A stretch of 64,000 nucleotides of DNA, taken from positions 620,001 to 684,000 of the forward strand of contig NZ_JAUSXB010000001.1 in the NCBI RefSeq assembly GCF_030823375.1. Reading direction: 5' to 3'. The notes beneath the pieces were generated by a model. The model did no database searches and was not told the origin of the DNA. It saw nothing but the letters and a program-made list of their open reading frames with translations. The position numbers and the translations under genes were made by a program. The number at the start of each line of letters is the position of its first letter. Positions within the stretch are counted from its first letter, which is position 1. The DNA comes from Pseudarthrobacter siccitolerans. Lineage in GTDB: Bacteria; Actinomycetota; Actinomycetes; Actinomycetales; Micrococcaceae. Positions 8,248 to 16,890 of this stretch are shown piece by piece.

Positions 8248-10007
8248 TACTTGTTCTCCTTCGCTGCAGACTTCGAGGAACCTGCGAGCTGCTCCTGCTT
8301 CTGCGCCAGCCGGCGTTCGGCAATGGTCATCCGGCGTTCAGCCTCGGCTGCGGCGCCTGCATTCTTGGCGCGGACGGCGACAGCGGGCCTGTCCTCAGGC
8401 GTCCGGAGGCGGCCTGCGCCGCGGTACAGCGGAACAGCTCCAAGCCGCTTGGGGTCGAGGCCGGAGAACCGGTGTCCTTCACCGAAGAAGCGGGTGCGGG
8501 CCAACAGCTGCAGGGTGGGGTGGGTGAACATAAACACCACCATGAGGTCGGCGATGGCGGTCAGGCCCAGGGTGAAGGCGAAGCCACGCACGTTGCCGAC
8601 GGCTACGAAGTACAGGACCAGAGCCGCCAGCAGGTTGACTGCCTTGGAGGCCAGGACGGTCCGCTTGGCACGTTTCCAGCCGTTTTCGACGGCGGACACC
8701 AGCCCGCGCCCCTCGCGGAGCTCATCACGGATGCGCTCGAAGTAGACAATGAATGAGTCTGCCGTCTGGCCGATGGCCACGATGATGCCCGCCACGCCAG
8801 CCAGGGACAGTCGGTAGTTTTCCGTCCAGCCCAGGATGGCGATAGCCAGATACGTCAGGATGCCGGCTACCACCAACGAGGCGATGGTCACGAAACCAAG
8901 GGCCCGGTACTGGAACAGCGAGTAGACCACCACGAGCAGCAGGCCGATGAGGCCTGCGAGGAGGCCCATCCGCAACTGCTCGCCACCGAGGGTGGCGGAA
9001 ATCTGCTGTTCACTCTGGATTTCGAAGCTGATGGGCAGTGCGCCGAACCGGAGCTGGTCAGACAGTGCCTTCGCGGTCTGTTCCGTGAAGCCACCGGTGA
9101 TCTGCGGGCGGCCATCAGTGATAACGGCCAGCGAACGCGGAGCGGAGATGACCTGGTCATCCAGCACGATGGCGAACTGCGCCTTTGGGTCGCTGCCCGA
9201 TTGTCCGCCGGCAGCCACGTAGAACTGGTTCAGGCGTTCGGTGACCTCTTTGAATTTGGCTGTGCCTTCGCCGTCGAACTGGATGTTAACTGCCCACTCG
9301 TTCGTAACGGCGCCCTGTGCGCCCTGCTGGAGCTGGAAGGAGGAGGTGACGATGTTGCTGCCCTTCACCTCCACGGGACCCAGGATGTATTTGATCGCGG
9401 GGTTGGCTCCGGCAGCAGGTTCACAGGTGACCAGCGGCTTGGCGGGGTCCGAGCGTTCCTGCTTGTCCTGGGACGGGTTGTCGCAATCCAGGGCTTCGAA
9501 CTGGCGGTAAATTTCCGGGGTGATCCAGTTGGTGTCGCTGCTGTTGGCGGGTTCTGCCGTCGGCTTGGGAAGCTGGTCTTCTGGTGCCCGAGCTTCCTCC
9601 GGGACGGGGGCGCCGGCTCCGTTGAGCAGGACGGGCCGGAAGTTCATGTCAGCGGAGGCCTGGATCAGGTCGCGGGTCTGGCTGGAGGGGGTGCCGGGAA
9701 GGCTGACCACCACATTGCGCCCGGACTGGGTGCTGATCTCGGCTTCGGCGACGCCGGAACCGTCCACGCGCTGGCGGATGATCGCCACAGCCTGGTTGAG
9801 TTGGTCTTCATTGATGTCCGAACCGCCCTCAACCTTGGGGGCCAGAATCATCTGGGTGCCGCCTTCGAGGTCCAGGGCCAGCTTGGGCGCCCAGCTGGCC
9901 TTCCCGGCCATGGTGCCGCCGGCCAGGACAGCGGTCAGCCCGACGATGAGGACGCCGAGCCAGACCAGGACCCTGAGGCCCGGTTTCTTAAGGCCAGTTC
10001 GTGCCAT
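8247..10007 (-). CDS. secD: Protein-export membrane protein SecD
   Basis: A 586-residue SecD. An N-terminal membrane anchor (about 13-33) precedes the motif LALDLEGGTQMIL (about 43-55), a large extracytoplasmic region with a Pro/Glu-rich insertion (about 150-175), and a C-terminal bundle starting near LRMGLLAGLIGLLLVVVYSL with GIIVAIGQTADSFIVYFERIRDELREG, the SecD family signature. It forms a complex with SecF downstream and YajC upstream. The start ATG at 10007 has only a weak AGAAAG-like site. The length is normal for actinobacterial SecD. Confidence 0.96.
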   Translation of the reverse strand: MARTGLKKPGLRVLVWLGVLIVGLTAVLAGGTMAGKASWAPKLALDLEGGTQMILAPKVEGGSDINEDQLNQAVAIIRQRVDGSGVAEAEISTQSGRNVVVSLPGTPSSQTRDLIQASADMNFRPVLLNGAGAPVPEEARAPEDQLPKPTAEPANSSDTNWITPEIYRQFEALDCDNPSQDKQERSDPAKPLVTCEPAAGANPAIKYILGPVEVKGSNIVTSSFQLQQGAQGAVTNEWAVNIQFDGEGTAKFKEVTERLNQFYVAAGGQSGSDPKAQFAIVLDDQVISAPRSLAVITDGRPQITGGFTEQTAKALSDQLRFGALPISFEIQSEQQISATLGGEQLRMGLLAGLIGLLLVVVYSLFQYRALGFVTIASLVVAGILTYLAIAILGWTENYRLSLAGVAGIIVAIGQTADSFIVYFERIRDELREGRGLVSAVENGWKRAKRTVLASKAVNLLAALVLYFVAVGNVRGFAFTLGLTAIADLMVVFMFTHPTLQLLARTRFFGEGHRFSGLDPKRLGAVPLYRGAGRLRTPEDRPAVAVRAKNAGAAAEAERRMTIAERRLAQKQEQLAGSSKSAAKENK

Positions 10008-10109
10008 TATTGATCTTTCTCTTATTCACGGAGGAACCGCCGATGCCCGGTTTTACCGGCACGGGCGGTGTCCCGCAGCCGTAGAGGTCTTGAAAAGCGC
10101 TAAAGGGGA

Positions 10110-10529
10110 CTAGCTGTCCTTCTTGCCCTCATCATTGAGGCGCTTGAGGGTCTCGTCCGGTGTCTCGGCCTGCTGGGCCGGAGTTCCGGTTTCCGGTGCG
10201 GTGTGTTCCTGCACGGTGAGGGACGAAGCGTCGTCAGGCACTGCGGGAGAACCAACTTCCGGTGCCACGGCCGGCTCGATGACCTTGGTGACGGACTGCC
10301 GGTGCACGGTGGCGAGGTTGCCGGGGGAAAGCTCAAGGGTGACCTTGTTCTCGGCCTCATCGATGTCCACGATGCGCCCGAAGAGGCCGAAGCTGGTCAT
10401 CACGTCGACGCCCGGGCCGAACTTCGACTGGAGTTCCGCCTGCTGCTGCTGCGTCTTCTTGTTGCGGCGGAACATCATAAAGATGAACACGCCGAGCATG
10501 ACGAACAGGAGAATTGACATTGGATCCAA
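10110..10529 (-). CDS. yajC: Preprotein translocase subunit YajC
   Basis: A 139-residue protein with one N-terminal membrane helix (SILLFVMLGVFIFMMF, about 5-20) followed by RRNKKTQQQQAELQSKFGPGVDVMTSFGLFGRIVDID, the YajC core, and an acidic/Pro-rich tail. YajC associates with SecDF in the holotranslocon. The start is given as TTG 10529 (GGA about 7 nt upstream); an in-frame ATG at 10520 is an alternative. It is the first gene of the leftward yajC-secD-secF operon. About 100 bp separate it from secD. Confidence 0.93.
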   Translation of the reverse strand: MDPMSILLFVMLGVFIFMMFRRNKKTQQQQAELQSKFGPGVDVMTSFGLFGRIVDIDEAENKVTLELSPGNLATVHRQSVTKVIEPAVAPEVGSPAVPDDASSLTVQEHTAPETGTPAQQAETPDETLKRLNDEGKKDS

Positions 10530-10727
10530 GGGGAATTCCGTCCTTTTATGTGCCTAGCTGGTTTTCCAGCAACATCGGCTTTGCTCCGGCCAGGGCGAAC
10601 TGTCAGTCAGGCAGAAGCCTGGCGGGTGCCTTCCCCAGCAACGCTGGTGGCCCGAGCCACCGCGAAACAAAGACCCGAACGTGCCGAGCGTCATACCAGT
10701 CTAAAGGGAAAAACTGAAGGGAGCCTG
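10530..10727 (-). promoter_or_regulatory. Leader/promoter region between ruvB and yajC
   Basis: This gap of 198 bp holds the promoter of yajC-secDF on the minus strand, near TGGTATGAC (about 10690-10699). It contains several short self-complementary runs (for example around 10640-10670). I do not recognise a known riboswitch class in it. Confidence 0.35.
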
Positions 10728-11816
10728 TTATTGGCTTTGCGGGGCCCAGTCTTCGGTGCCGTCGACGTCGTCTCCGGCGGTGTCGAAAAGATCCAGCGGT
10801 TCCTGCCCGAAGACGCCGGACGGTACGGCGTAGCCGAGGTGGCTCCAGGCCGGCGCCATCGCGATCCTGCCCCGCGGGGTGCGGCCCAGCAGCCCCTCGC
10901 GCACCAGGAAGGGTTCGGCTACCGTCTCCACGGTCTCCGTTTCTTCACCGACGGCGATGGCCAGGGTGGACAGGCCTACGGGGCCGCCGCCGAATTTGGT
11001 GATCAGTGCTTCGAGGACTGACCGGTCCAAGCGGTCCAGGCCCTTCTTGTCCACTTCGTACATGTCCAGTGCTGCGGACGCCGCCCGCGCATCAATCTGT
11101 TCAATGCCATGCACCAACGCCCAGTCCCGAACGCGCCGCAGCAACCGGTTGGCGATGCGGGGCGTGCCGCGGGAGCGGCCGGCGATCTCGCTGAATCCGG
11201 CGGAGTTGACCTTCAGGTCCAGCAGCCCGGCTGAGCGCCGCAGGACAAGCTCAAGCTCGGCAACAGAATAGAACTCCAGATGCCCGGTGAAGCCGAACCG
11301 GTCACGCAGCGGTCCCGGCAGCAGGCCCGCGCGGGTGGTTGCGCCGACGAGCGTGAACGGCGGGAGCTCAAGCGGAATGGCCGTGGCGCCGGCACCCTTG
11401 CCCACCACGATGTCCACGCGGAAGTCCTCCATGGCCATGTAGAGCATTTCTTCGGCGGGCCGGGACATGCGGTGGATTTCGTCCAGGAACAGGACCTCAC
11501 CCTCGGACAGCGAGGAGAGGATGGCAGCAAGGTCTCCGGCGTGCTGGATGGCCGGGCCGCTGCTGATCCGCAGCGGCGCGTTCATCTCGGATGCCACAAT
11601 CATGGCCAGTGTTGTCTTGCCGAGCCCGGGAGGCCCCGAGAACAGTACGTGGTCCGCGCTGCGGCCGCGCATCCGGGACGCCTGCAGCACCAGCGAGAGC
11701 TGCTTTCGCACCCGGTGCTGGCCAACAAAGTCGTCGAGGTTCTTGGGGCGGAGGGCGGCTTCAATGACCCGCTCTTCCGGCTCCTCCCCCGCGGCCACCA
11801 GGGATGGTTCAGCCAC
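10728..11816 (-). CDS. ruvB: Holliday junction helicase motor subunit RuvB
   Basis: A 362-residue AAA+ ATPase that drives branch migration of Holliday junctions with RuvA. The Walker A motif is GPPGLGKTT (61-69) and Walker B is LFLDEIHR (109-116). Sensor 1 lies in [11 protein letters not shown], and the C-terminal winged helix includes [17 protein letters not shown] and [17 protein letters not shown]. The GTG start overlaps the ruvA stop by 8 bp, so the two genes are translationally coupled. A C-terminal extension of about 25 residues is not conserved in E. coli RuvB. Confidence 0.97.
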   Translation of the reverse strand: MAEPSLVAAGEEPEERVIEAALRPKNLDDFVGQHRVRKQLSLVLQASRMRGRSADHVLFSGPPGLGKTTLAMIVASEMNAPLRISSGPAIQHAGDLAAILSSLSEGEVLFLDEIHRMSRPAEEMLYMAMEDFRVDIVVGKGAGATAIPLELPPFTLVGATTRAGLLPGPLRDRFGFTGHLEFYSVAELELVLRRSAGLLDLKVNSAGFSEIAGRSRGTPRIANRLLRRVRDWALVHGIEQIDARAASAALDMYEVDKKGLDRLDRSVLEALITKFGGGPVGLSTLAIAVGEETETVETVAEPFLVREGLLGRTPRGRIAMAPAWSHLGYAVPSGVFGQEPLDLFDTAGDDVDGTEDWAPQSQ

Positions 11817-12453
11817 GGCTGCCTACGCGGTTGCCGGCGCGTGCCCCGTCCTGGCCCAGCCAGCGGAGCGTGGTCCGCAGGATCTCCGGCACGTTCCCGC
11901 GGAAGGAAACCTCGGGATCGTCGGCCAGGGCCTTGTCGATGCTCGAGGAGGCGTCTTTCTCGGACCAGCCGAGGCTTGTCAGGGCGGCCACCACCTGGGG
12001 CTTCCAGGCGGCCTCCGCGGCAGTGGGTGCACTCGCTGAACCGACGGTGCCATGCGGCACGAGTTTTCCGGCCAGCTCGAGGACAATCCGGCCGGCCACC
12101 TTGGGTCCAATGCCGGGCACTTTGGTGAAGGTTTTGTTGTCGCCGGTGTGTGCCGCCACCCGGATGGCCTCCGGATCGTGCACAGCAAGAACCGCCAGGG
12201 CCAGCCGGGGGCCAACTCCGCTGACACTGAGCAGGATGTCGAAAACTTCCCGCTCGTCGTCGGACGCGAAGCCAAAGAGCGTCAGGGAATCCTCCCGCAC
12301 AATCAGGGAGGTGAAAAGCTGCCCCTCCTCCCCCGTGCGGAGCCTGCTGAGGGTCTGGGGTGTGGCGTTAACACTCATCCCCGCACCGTTGAGGTCGATC
12401 ACGGCCGTGGACAGGCCTACGTGCGCTACGGTTCCGCGGAGGAAACTGATCAA
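11809..12453 (-). CDS. ruvA: Holliday junction DNA-binding subunit RuvA
   Basis: A 214-residue RuvA. The N-terminal OB fold begins [23 protein letters not shown]; the central helix-hairpin-helix pair includes [15 protein letters not shown] and [16 protein letters not shown]; the C-terminal domain III ([15 protein letters not shown]) contacts RuvB. It binds four-way junctions and loads RuvB. It is transcribed leftward ahead of ruvB, with ruvC about 100 bp upstream. Confidence 0.96.
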   Translation of the reverse strand: MISFLRGTVAHVGLSTAVIDLNGAGMSVNATPQTLSRLRTGEEGQLFTSLIVREDSLTLFGFASDDEREVFDILLSVSGVGPRLALAVLAVHDPEAIRVAAHTGDNKTFTKVPGIGPKVAGRIVLELAGKLVPHGTVGSASAPTAAEAAWKPQVVAALTSLGWSEKDASSSIDKALADDPEVSFRGNVPEILRTTLRWLGQDGARAGNRVGSRG

Positions 12454-12511
12454 GGCCGGGCTCCTGGTGTACCGCCGGGCTGCTACCTGGAAAAAGGGCA
12501 GGACCGGCTAT

Positions 12512-12527
12512 CCGAACATATCTACGA
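12512..12527 (-). promoter_or_regulatory. Degenerate SOS (LexA) box candidate before ruvA
   Basis: CCGAAC-ATAT-CTACGA resembles the actinobacterial LexA site TCGAAC-N4-GTTCGA with three mismatches in the twelve specified positions. It lies 59 bp upstream of the ruvA start, in the ruvC-ruvA gap. The clean box before dnaE2 at 28765 has the same ATAT centre. Support is weak but the location is sensible because ruvAB is commonly SOS-inducible. Confidence 0.35.
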
Positions 12528-12552
12528 ATACCCTAGCAAGCAGCCAGGACAA

Positions 12553-13131
12553 TCAGCGGGCACGCCGCACCTTCGCCTCAGCTTCGGCCCACGCTCTCTG
12601 GGCCGGCGTCAGCGAAGAACTGCCGGGCCCCGTGGTGGCAACGGCAGCGCCGCTGCCTGCCCGCCAGGCGTGGGTGATCGCCAAGGCCAGGGCGTCTGCT
12701 GCATCGGCCGGGCGCGGCGGCGCCTCCAGCCTGAGGATCTTGGTGACGAGCTTGGTCACCGCATCCTTGTTGGAGGTGCCGCTGCCGGTGACCGCCGCTT
12801 TGACTTCCGACGGCGTGTGGAGCGCCACGGGGATTCCGCGGCGCGCTGCGGCGGCGATTACCACGCCGGACGCCTGGGCAACCCCCATGACCGTGCTGAC
12901 GTTGAGCTGGGAAAAGACGCGTTCGACGGCGAGGACGTGGGGTTCGTAGCGGTCCAGCCATTCGTCGATGGCGAGGGCGATCACCAGGAGTCGCTGGTCC
13001 AGCGTTTCCTCAGGCGAGGTGCCCACCACACCAACAGCCACCATAGTGGCCCGCCTGTTGCGCTCAACGTCCACCACGCCAATGCCGCAGCGGGTCAGTC
13101 CCGGATCAACCCCGAGTACGCGCAGCGTCAC
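12553..13131 (-). CDS. ruvC: Crossover junction endodeoxyribonuclease RuvC
   Basis: A 192-residue RuvC resolvase that cuts Holliday junctions. The RNase H-like core begins [15 protein letters not shown] with the first catalytic Asp at residue 9. The conserved Glu is in [12 protein letters not shown] and the last acidic pair in [17 protein letters not shown] short basic/Ala-rich tail extends the family length (about 173-190) slightly. The start is GTG 13131, without a clear ribosome site. It sits upstream of ruvA-ruvB in the same direction. Confidence 0.95.
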   Translation of the reverse strand: MTLRVLGVDPGLTRCGIGVVDVERNRRATMVAVGVVGTSPEETLDQRLLVIALAIDEWLDRYEPHVLAVERVFSQLNVSTVMGVAQASGVVIAAAARRGIPVALHTPSEVKAAVTGSGTSNKDAVTKLVTKILRLEAPPRPADAADALALAITHAWRAGSGAAVATTGPGSSSLTPAQRAWAEAEAKVRRAR

Positions 13132-13217
13132 GGCCGGCCGGTTCCAGCAGCAAGGCAGGGAACAGCAACTTGGCCGAAAACGGCGGGAGGCGAGGGTTCA
13201 GCAGGCACCGCCGGACG

Positions 13218-13973
13218 TCACTCGGATTCCAGGGCAGCCTGGACTTCGTCGCTGAGGTCGGCGTTGCTGTAGACGTTCTGGACGTCGTCGAGGTCTTCCA
13301 GCGCGTCAACGAGCTTCATGAACTTCTTGGCTGCTTCGAGGTCCAGGGGAACTTCCATGGACGGGACGAATTCGGCCTCGTCCGTGTCGTACTCGATCCC
13401 TGCTTCCTTGAGCGCATCGCGGACAGCCTGGAGGTCCTTCGGATCCGAGTGGATCTCGAACGAATCGCCGTTGTCCTTGACTTCCTCGGCACCGGCGTCA
13501 AGGACAGCCATCAGGACGTCGTCCTCCGTGAGATCCTTCTTCGGCAGGGACACTACGCCCTTGCGGCTGAAAAGGTAGCTGACTGAACCGGGATCGGCGA
13601 TGGTGCCGCCGTTGCGGGAGATGGCCAGGCGGACTTCCGAGGCTGCGCGGTTCTTATTGTCCGTCAGGCACTCGATGAGCAGCGCCGAACCCTGCGGGCC
13701 GCGGCATTCATACATGATCTCGGTGTAGTCCACCACTTCACCGGTCAGGCCCGCGCCGCGCTTGATCGCACGGTCGATGTTGTCAGCCGGAACGGAAGTT
13801 TTCTTGGCCTTGGTGACAGCGAGCTCGAGGCCCGGGTTGCCAGAGAGGTCGGGGCCACCCATGCGGGCAGCGACTTCGATGTTCTTGATCAGTTTGGCGA
13901 ACGATTTTGCACGGCGGCTATCGAGGATGGCCTTCTTGTGCTTGGTCGTCGCCCATTTGGAGTGGCCTGACAT
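13218..13973 (-). CDS. yebC: YebC/PmpR family protein
   Basis: A 251-residue YebC/PmpR-family protein beginning [25 protein letters not shown], the strongly conserved family N-terminus, with [18 protein letters not shown] and the C-terminal [30 protein letters not shown]. Members have been described as transcriptional regulators, and some as factors that relieve ribosome stalling at proline-rich sequences; which applies here cannot be told. The ATG follows the pdxT stop after 3 bp, with GAGGAG inside the end of pdxT, so the two are cotranscribed. ruvC lies 86 bp downstream. Confidence 0.94.
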   Translation of the reverse strand: MSGHSKWATTKHKKAILDSRRAKSFAKLIKNIEVAARMGGPDLSGNPGLELAVTKAKKTSVPADNIDRAIKRGAGLTGEVVDYTEIMYECRGPQGSALLIECLTDNKNRAASEVRLAISRNGGTIADPGSVSYLFSRKGVVSLPKKDLTEDDVLMAVLDAGAEEVKDNGDSFEIHSDPKDLQAVRDALKEAGIEYDTDEAEFVPSMEVPLDLEAAKKFMKLVDALEDLDDVQNVYSNADLSDEVQAALESE

Positions 13974-13976
13974 GCT

Positions 13977-14687
13977 TTACGCTTCTCCTCTGATCATGCG
14001 GATAAAAAGTTCGTGTACGCGTTTCTCCCCAGTCACTTCCGGGTGGAAGGAGGTGGCCAGCAGGTGGCCGGAACGCACTGCAACAATTCTAGCTGCCCCC
14101 GGCAGCGGAACCGCGTGGGACGCGTGCTCCGGATCCGCCGGTTCCACCTGGGCCAGGATCTCAACATCCGGTCCCACCCGCTCCACCCAGGGTCCGCGGA
14201 TAAAGACGGCGTGAACAGGGGGAACGCCGGATTCCGTGGCGCTGAAGTCCAGGCCCTTGAAGTCCAGGTCCGTCTCGAATGACTCGCGCTGCCGGCCGAA
14301 GGCGTTGCGGCGCACGGTGATGTCCAGTCCGCCGAACGTCTGCTGGGGAGCCCCGGAAAGGTCGGTGGCAGGATCAGCGACGTCAGAGGCCAACAGGATC
14401 ATTCCGGCGCAGGAACCGTAAACCGGCAGCCCCCCGGCGATGCGCTCCTTGAGCGGCCCGGCCAGGTCGAAGGCGCGTGCGAGCTTATCGATGGCGGTGG
14501 ATTCGCCGCCGGGAATGACAAGGCCGTCCAGGCCGTCCAGTTCCTGCGGGCGGCGGATGCCCAGACCCACGGCGCCGGTTTCTTCGACCGCCCGGAGGTG
14601 CTCGCGGAAGTCACCCTGGAGCGCCAGCACGCCGATCCGGAGTCCGGAACCTACGCGCGCCGAAGCAGCTGAAAGGGAATTTGTCAT
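13977..14687 (-). CDS. pdxT: Pyridoxal 5'-phosphate synthase glutaminase subunit PdxT
   Basis: Glutaminase that feeds ammonia to PdxS for PLP synthesis. The start is set at ATG 14687 (MTNSLSAASARVGSG), giving 236 residues; the frame stays open far upstream but that part is antisense to murT. Landmarks: IGVLALQGDFREHL, PGGESTAIDKL, the nucleophile Cys in VYGSCAGMILLA, and the catalytic His/Glu in TSFHPEVTGEKRVHE. Its partner pdxS is about 5.8 kb away, separated by murT-gatD, capA and an M3 peptidase, whereas pdxS and pdxT are often adjacent. Confidence 0.95.
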   Translation of the reverse strand: MTNSLSAASARVGSGLRIGVLALQGDFREHLRAVEETGAVGLGIRRPQELDGLDGLVIPGGESTAIDKLARAFDLAGPLKERIAGGLPVYGSCAGMILLASDVADPATDLSGAPQQTFGGLDITVRRNAFGRQRESFETDLDFKGLDFSATESGVPPVHAVFIRGPWVERVGPDVEILAQVEPADPEHASHAVPLPGAARIVAVRSGHLLATSFHPEVTGEKRVHELFIRMIRGEA

Positions 14688-14765
14688 CCATCCAGCATAC
14701 GGCGAGATCGCTTTCCGCCCGGCCGCAGGGCCGTCCCTGGCGGCAGCTGTATACCGCTGCTGGGA

Positions 14766-14777
14766 TATATTCGAAGT
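14766..14777 (+). promoter_or_regulatory. -10-like hexamer placing the murT transcript start at its ATG
   Basis: TATATT (14766-14771) is followed by exactly 6 nt and then the murT ATG at 14778, with no ribosome site in between. This spacing is what a leaderless mRNA would show. The -35 region is not convincing. Confidence 0.4.
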
Positions 14778-16070
14778 ATGTTCTCCTTCAGCGTTCCGCT
14801 CGGCAAGCTGGTCCGTCGCGCCTCCCGGCTGCGGGGCGGCGGGTCTGCCTTCCCGGGGCTGGTGGTCGAAAAAATCGATCCCGGCTTCATGCGGCGGACA
14901 CTCACCACCCTCCCCCACGGCGTGGCCGTCGTCAGCGGCACCAACGGCAAAACAACCACCACAAAAATGGTGGTGGAGCTGCTGGAGAGCCAGGGGCTGA
15001 AGGTTTTCACCAATCGCACCGGCAGCAATTTCACCCGCGGCGTGGCCGCTGCCCTGCTCGGCGAGGTGGACTGGCGGGGCCGGCTCGACGCTGACGTCGC
15101 GGTTTTGGAACTGGACGAGGCCCACGCCGTTCACTTCGTCAACAGCGTGCCTCCGCGCTACTGCCTCCTCCTGAACGTCCTCCGCGACCAGCTGGACCGG
15201 TTCGGCGAGATCGACAAAACAGCCCAGCTGCTTCAGCACATCGCAGCGAAAACCACGGGGACAGTGGTACTGAACCGCGAGGATCCACGCGTTGCCCGGA
15301 TCGCCGAAACGCTGACCGGGCAGGAGGTCAAGTACTTCGGCCTGGACGATTCGCTGCTGGGAACTTTCCCCAACGACGACGACATGCGCGCCGCCCCCGG
15401 GAGCCCCGCCCCGGCGGGACTTCCGGAGAAGCCCGCTGCCGACGTCGTACTCCGCAAGGTGGGCGCGGACAGCGCTGTATTCGAGTACGACGGCGGCACG
15501 GTCACCACCGGGATGAAGCTGCGCGGCGTGTACAACATCTTTAATGCGGCGGCGGCGCTGACGCTTGCGCGCAGCATTTGCGGCGGGGGTGCTGCCGCCG
15601 CGGACCACGCCACCCTGCTGGAGGCACTCTCCCTGGTTCAACCTGCGTTTGGCCGTGGCGAGAGCCTCACCGTGGACGGGCAGCCGCTGGACCTCGTCCT
15701 GGTGAAGAACCCCAGCGGCTTCCGGCTGGGATTGAAGTCCTTCCCCGCCGGTGGCTACGCCACGATGATCGCCATCAACGACAACTACGCGGACGGCCGC
15801 GACATGTCCTGGCTGTGGGACGTGGAATTCGACTCGCTGCGCGAGGGCGGAGTGGACCAGCTCACTGGATCCCGTGCCTACGACATGGCGTTGCGCCTGC
15901 AGTACGACGACGTCCGCATCGGCGGGGTGGAGACCGAGATTGCGCCGGCCCTTGCCGCCTTCATCAGGGAGGCCCAGGGCAAGCCCAAGCGCATTTTTTG
16001 CACCTACACCGCCATGCTGGCGATCCGCCGCGAGCTGTCCAAAATCACCACCGTGGAGGTCGTCTCTTGA
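14778..16070 (+). CDS. murT: Lipid II isoglutaminyl synthase subunit MurT
   Basis: Mur-ligase-family subunit (430 residues) that, with GatD, amidates the alpha-carboxyl of D-Glu in lipid II to D-isoglutamine. The ATP loop is GTNGKTTTTK (54-63), followed by the Mur ligase central domain (LELDEAHAVHFVNSVPPRYCLLLNVLRDQLDRFGE) and C-terminal DUF1727 region (LVKNPSGFRLGLKS, INDNYADGRDMSWLWDVEFD). The Cys4 zinc-ribbon insertion described in staphylococcal and streptococcal MurT is absent: residues about 195-225 are a Pro/Ala-rich linker and no paired cysteines are present. The stop overlaps the gatD start. Probably leaderless. Confidence 0.92.
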   Translation: MFSFSVPLGKLVRRASRLRGGGSAFPGLVVEKIDPGFMRRTLTTLPHGVAVVSGTNGKTTTTKMVVELLESQGLKVFTNRTGSNFTRGVAAALLGEVDWRGRLDADVAVLELDEAHAVHFVNSVPPRYCLLLNVLRDQLDRFGEIDKTAQLLQHIAAKTTGTVVLNREDPRVARIAETLTGQEVKYFGLDDSLLGTFPNDDDMRAAPGSPAPAGLPEKPAADVVLRKVGADSAVFEYDGGTVTTGMKLRGVYNIFNAAAALTLARSICGGGAAAADHATLLEALSLVQPAFGRGESLTVDGQPLDLVLVKNPSGFRLGLKSFPAGGYATMIAINDNYADGRDMSWLWDVEFDSLREGGVDQLTGSRAYDMALRLQYDDVRIGGVETEIAPALAAFIREAQGKPKRIFCTYTAMLAIRRELSKITTVEVVS

Positions 16071-16819
16071 GCCAGGCAGGCGCGGATTCCCCGCAGGAAA
16101 GCAAAGGCACCCTGCGGGTGGTGCAGCTGTATCCGCGGGACATGAATATTTACGGCGACTGGGGCAACGCCCTGGTCATGCAGCAGCGGCTCCACTGGCA
16201 CGGCTACACCCCGGAACTGCTCGAATACAACGTGGGCGATCCGTTCCCCGCTGATGTGGACATCATTGTGGGTGGCGGCGGCCAGGACAGCGGACAGCTG
16301 GTCATCCAGGACGACTTGCAGTCGCGCGCGGCAACCCTGAAGGACCTCGCCGAGGACGGCGCCCCGATGCTGATGATCTGCGGGCTCTACCAGCTTTTCG
16401 GACACTTCTTCAAGACGCGCACCGGAGCGGTCATCCCCGGGATCGGCGTCCTGGACGTGGAAACCCACGGAACCGACGAACGCCTCATCGGCAACGTCAA
16501 GGTGGCCACGCCCGAGTTCGGCGAAGTCCTTGGCTACGAGAACCACAGCGGCCAGACCACGCTCGGCAGCGGCGTGCGGCCCCTTGGCACCGTCCCGAAG
16601 GGCACCGGAAACAACAGCAGCGACGGCCATGAAGGCGCCCGCTACCGCAATATCGTGGCGAGCTACCTGCACGGATCGCTGCTGCCGAAGAACCCGGCAA
16701 TTGCGGATTTCCTGATCAGCAAGGCTGCTGAGCGGAAGTTCGGGACCTTCGAGCCCGGCCACCCGGACGATCGTTTCGCCGAGCTGGCCAGGGAGCATGC
16801 GGCACGCCGTCCGCGCTGA
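16067..16819 (+). CDS. gatD: Lipid II isoglutaminyl synthase glutaminase subunit GatD
   Basis: Class I glutamine amidotransferase (250 residues) that supplies ammonia to MurT. The start is TTG 16067, which overlaps the murT stop (TTGA) and has GGAGGT about 6 nt upstream; the frame remains open before it, but that part is a shadow of murT. Features: LYPRDMNIYGDWGN near the N-terminus, the nucleophile Cys105 in MLMICGLYQLFG, and catalytic His in VASYLHGSLLPKNP, all typical of GatD/CobQ-like subunits. It completes the murT-gatD operon; a small hairpin follows. Confidence 0.93.
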   Translation: MSQAGADSPQESKGTLRVVQLYPRDMNIYGDWGNALVMQQRLHWHGYTPELLEYNVGDPFPADVDIIVGGGGQDSGQLVIQDDLQSRAATLKDLAEDGAPMLMICGLYQLFGHFFKTRTGAVIPGIGVLDVETHGTDERLIGNVKVATPEFGEVLGYENHSGQTTLGSGVRPLGTVPKGTGNNSSDGHEGARYRNIVASYLHGSLLPKNPAIADFLISKAAERKFGTFEPGHPDDRFAELAREHAARRPR

Positions 16820-16844
16820 GGCCGCTGCGTGTGCTGACACCACT

Positions 16845-16859
16845 GACTCCGCCGGAGTC
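16845..16859. terminator. Small hairpin between convergent gatD and capA-like genes
   Basis: GACTCC-GCC-GGAGTC forms a 6-bp stem with a 3-nt loop in the 71-bp convergent gap. It has no U-tract on either side, so it is only a candidate bidirectional terminator. Confidence 0.35.
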
Positions 16860-16890
16860 CGACGGCGGCACTTGCCTTGCCGCAGAAGGC

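Noticed and set aside
13977..15641. PdxT as a 554-residue fusion
   Set aside because: The extra N-terminal part is antisense to murT; PdxT homology begins at the ATG at 14687.
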